Assembly: GCA_043228905.1 (NCBI GenBank)
Contig: JBHGNT010000005.1
Span: 2,604,001 to 2,668,000, forward strand
DNA: 64,000 bases
DNA from: Azolla caroliniana
Lineage: Eukaryota; Polypodiophyta
Direction of reading: 5' to 3'
A model generated the notes under the pieces. It worked only from the letters and a program-made list of their open reading frames with translations, made no database searches and was not told the DNA's origin. The position numbers and the translations under genes are program-made. How positions within the stretch are numbered: the first letter of the stretch is position 1; each line of letters opens with the position of its first letter. This document shows, in pieces, positions 62,653-64,000 of the stretch.

Positions 62653-63056
62653 TCAACCACCCACACCGGCCAAAAGTCCACTCTTCTCCTCCCCCACCAC
62701 CCTTCATCGCCAATTGCTTTATCCCACAATCCTTTTTTTGTTGCATGTCTACGTAACAATATGGATTGAGTTACTTTGCCTCAATCACCTCCTTGGCCTC
62801 ACTGTACAGAGAGAAGTTGAACAATTTGTATCGTGCCACCACTGCCACAATGGCGACATTTTATGCCCATTGCACCACCAACACATGGGGGTGATCCTTG
62901 AATTCTTTTTGGGACACTAAAACACCAAGCCTACGACTTTGAGTGTAATAGTCACATTCTCTCTCTATCCATTTACTCTCTATAATAAATACAATTGCAA
63001 TATTGCTGCATTGGAAGCCCCTACTCAATGTTAAGAGAGAAAGAGAGAGAGCCCAT

Positions 63057-63150
63057 ATGGATGTAGCTCTGTTGGTAAGGTTGCCCAATGGAGACCAGTT
63101 GGTCATGGGTTCAACCCCTACATTCCACAATGGCATCTAGTGAATTAAGA
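63057..63150 (+). mobile_element. tRNA-derived SINE, copy 2
   Basis: Follows a GAGA-rich tract and begins ATGGATGTAGC. The A box TAGCTCTGTTGG (63064-63075) differs from the TRGCNNAGYNGG consensus at one place. The B box GGTTCAACCCC (63108-63118) fits GGTTCRANNCC. The 33-bp gap between boxes is normal for a Pol III internal promoter. It ends in CCTACATTCCACAATGGCAT, CTAGTGAATTAAGA. About 80% identical by eye to the copy at 15574-15666. It lacks the fold closure of a genuine tRNA. Confidence 0.7.
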
Positions 63151-63912
63151 GATAAGAAAGAGAGATTATTATGTTGAATTTCTATGTTGGATGTTAGAGC
63201 AAGTGGGGATCATTTCCTCAAGTGCATATTTTGGTTTTCTAATGGCACGTCCCTCTCCAAACATAGGATAGGTAGGTAGAGGAGACGAAGAAGTGTTGTA
63301 ACAAGTGGATTTTACATACAATTAGTATAATTGCGTCCTTTTACAGAAAAAAACGAAAGAGAGAGAGAGAGAGAGAGAGTAATAATTAACCACAAATAAT
63401 TCAACAAAGACAAACGATTGTTTCCTTTTCGAGGGAGCCACACAATAAAGAGAGAAACTACAATTCGCTTTTGACCAAGCATATTGAAAAATTTAAGGGA
63501 AGATGGAACATATATCTCAATATGTATGAGGAAGGAACCATATTCTCAATGATTTGTCTATTCCTCATGGATATATACACATATTAGAGTAGAGTGGTGT
63601 CACATGAGATGAACCTCTTATCTTTGTCAAGCATTGGGGAGCATTAACTTTCGGATACGTTTGATGGATGATCAAAACTAATCAATATATGCCATTGCAA
63701 AGTTTGGTTGACTCCAAGTTGCTCTAGCATTTCCTATCGCATTGTACCATTGCAAACGTTGTATGCTTTTTGCCCTTTTGTCCTATGCAAATATAGAGAT
63801 TTCTTGTATTTTTTGACCTTTTGAGGGGCTTGGGTATCACTATGCTCAAACCATAAAGAGAAACTGCCAACAACATGGTTATTTCATGCCTCCTTTCTAG
63901 GTTATTAGATTG
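63151..63912. other. Right-edge intergenic sequence
   Basis: Contains a (GA)n run at 63357-63379. Otherwise AT-rich without recognisable genes. Confidence 0.45.
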
Positions 63913-63960
63913 GTTTACAACCAATCTGATAGTTATTAAATGGATTGTGATTGAATTACT
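63904..63960 (+). repeat. Segment similar to kinesin intron 9, starting in a perfect palindrome
   Basis: 63913-63960 matches 52759-52806 (intron 9 of the kinesin gene) at 42 of 48 positions by eye, and all six differences are transitions. The copy starts inside AGATTGGTT-TAC-AACCAATCT, a perfect 9-bp inverted repeat. Just before it, TCCTTTCTAGGTTATT matches the intron-9/exon-10 junction of the kinesin gene (52821-52836), in swapped order. Confidence 0.6.
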
Positions 63961-64000
63961 TCCCCTTTTGGACACTTTTTCCTTATAAAGATTACCACTA

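Noticed and set aside
63064-63118. Possible tRNA gene (A and B boxes)
   Set aside because: There is no paired acceptor stem or anticodon arm by eye and a sister copy exists at 15.6 kb; a SINE explains it better.

Overview
The window is nuclear DNA of a flowering plant. The evidence is multi-exon genes with GT-AG introns, plant-specific families (a NACK-type kinesin with a DUF3490 tail, a DUF247 protein, a GT14/DUF266 glycosyltransferase, a biotin-dependent methylcrotonyl-CoA carboxylase with a mitochondrial-type presequence), an AT-rich background, and many GA/CT, TA and CA microsatellites. Kilobase-long introns and wide intergenic spaces full of decayed retroelements suggest a medium to large genome. 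The species cannot be read from the sequence.

Layout: (1) 1.2-7.5 kb, minus strand: complete ten-exon GT14 glycosyltransferase gene (370 aa). (2) 11.16-13.07 kb, minus: intronless DUF247 membrane-protein gene (635 aa) with a Gly/Pro-rich insertion. (3) 20.2-34.4 kb, plus: complete fifteen-exon gene for the biotin-carrying alpha subunit of 3-methylcrotonyl-CoA carboxylase (802 aa). Its introns hold a 450-bp solo LTR with a perfect 5-bp target duplication and at least six copies of an unnamed interspersed repeat, one amplified into a 277-bp tandem array. (4) 34.4-49 kb: gene-poor, with tandem duplications and fragments of LINE-type retrotransposons. (5) 50.1-57.1 kb, plus: complete fifteen-exon kinesin-7 gene of the NACK1/HINKEL-NACK2/TETRASPORE type (986 aa), preceded by a long compound microsatellite and two AACGG-core motifs. 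(6) 59.2-60.7 kb, minus: intronless two-domain SAM-dependent methyltransferase/FkbM-like membrane protein (508 aa). Behind it lies a CT-rich leader and a GC-rich stretch with clustered ACGT-core motifs. (7) 62-64 kb: microsatellites, a tRNA-derived SINE, and a short piece resembling a kinesin intron.

The five genes belong to unrelated processes (glycan synthesis, unknown membrane function, leucine catabolism, cytokinesis, methyl transfer), and no cluster logic links them. All exon models were built by eye: splice sites were placed by GT/AG, kept reading phase and family resemblance, and each of the three spliced models closes in frame to a stop. I found no undescribed multi-gene system. The most novel material is repetitive: the interspersed repeat of the carboxylase introns, the SINE pair, and the kinesin-intron look-alike at the right edge.
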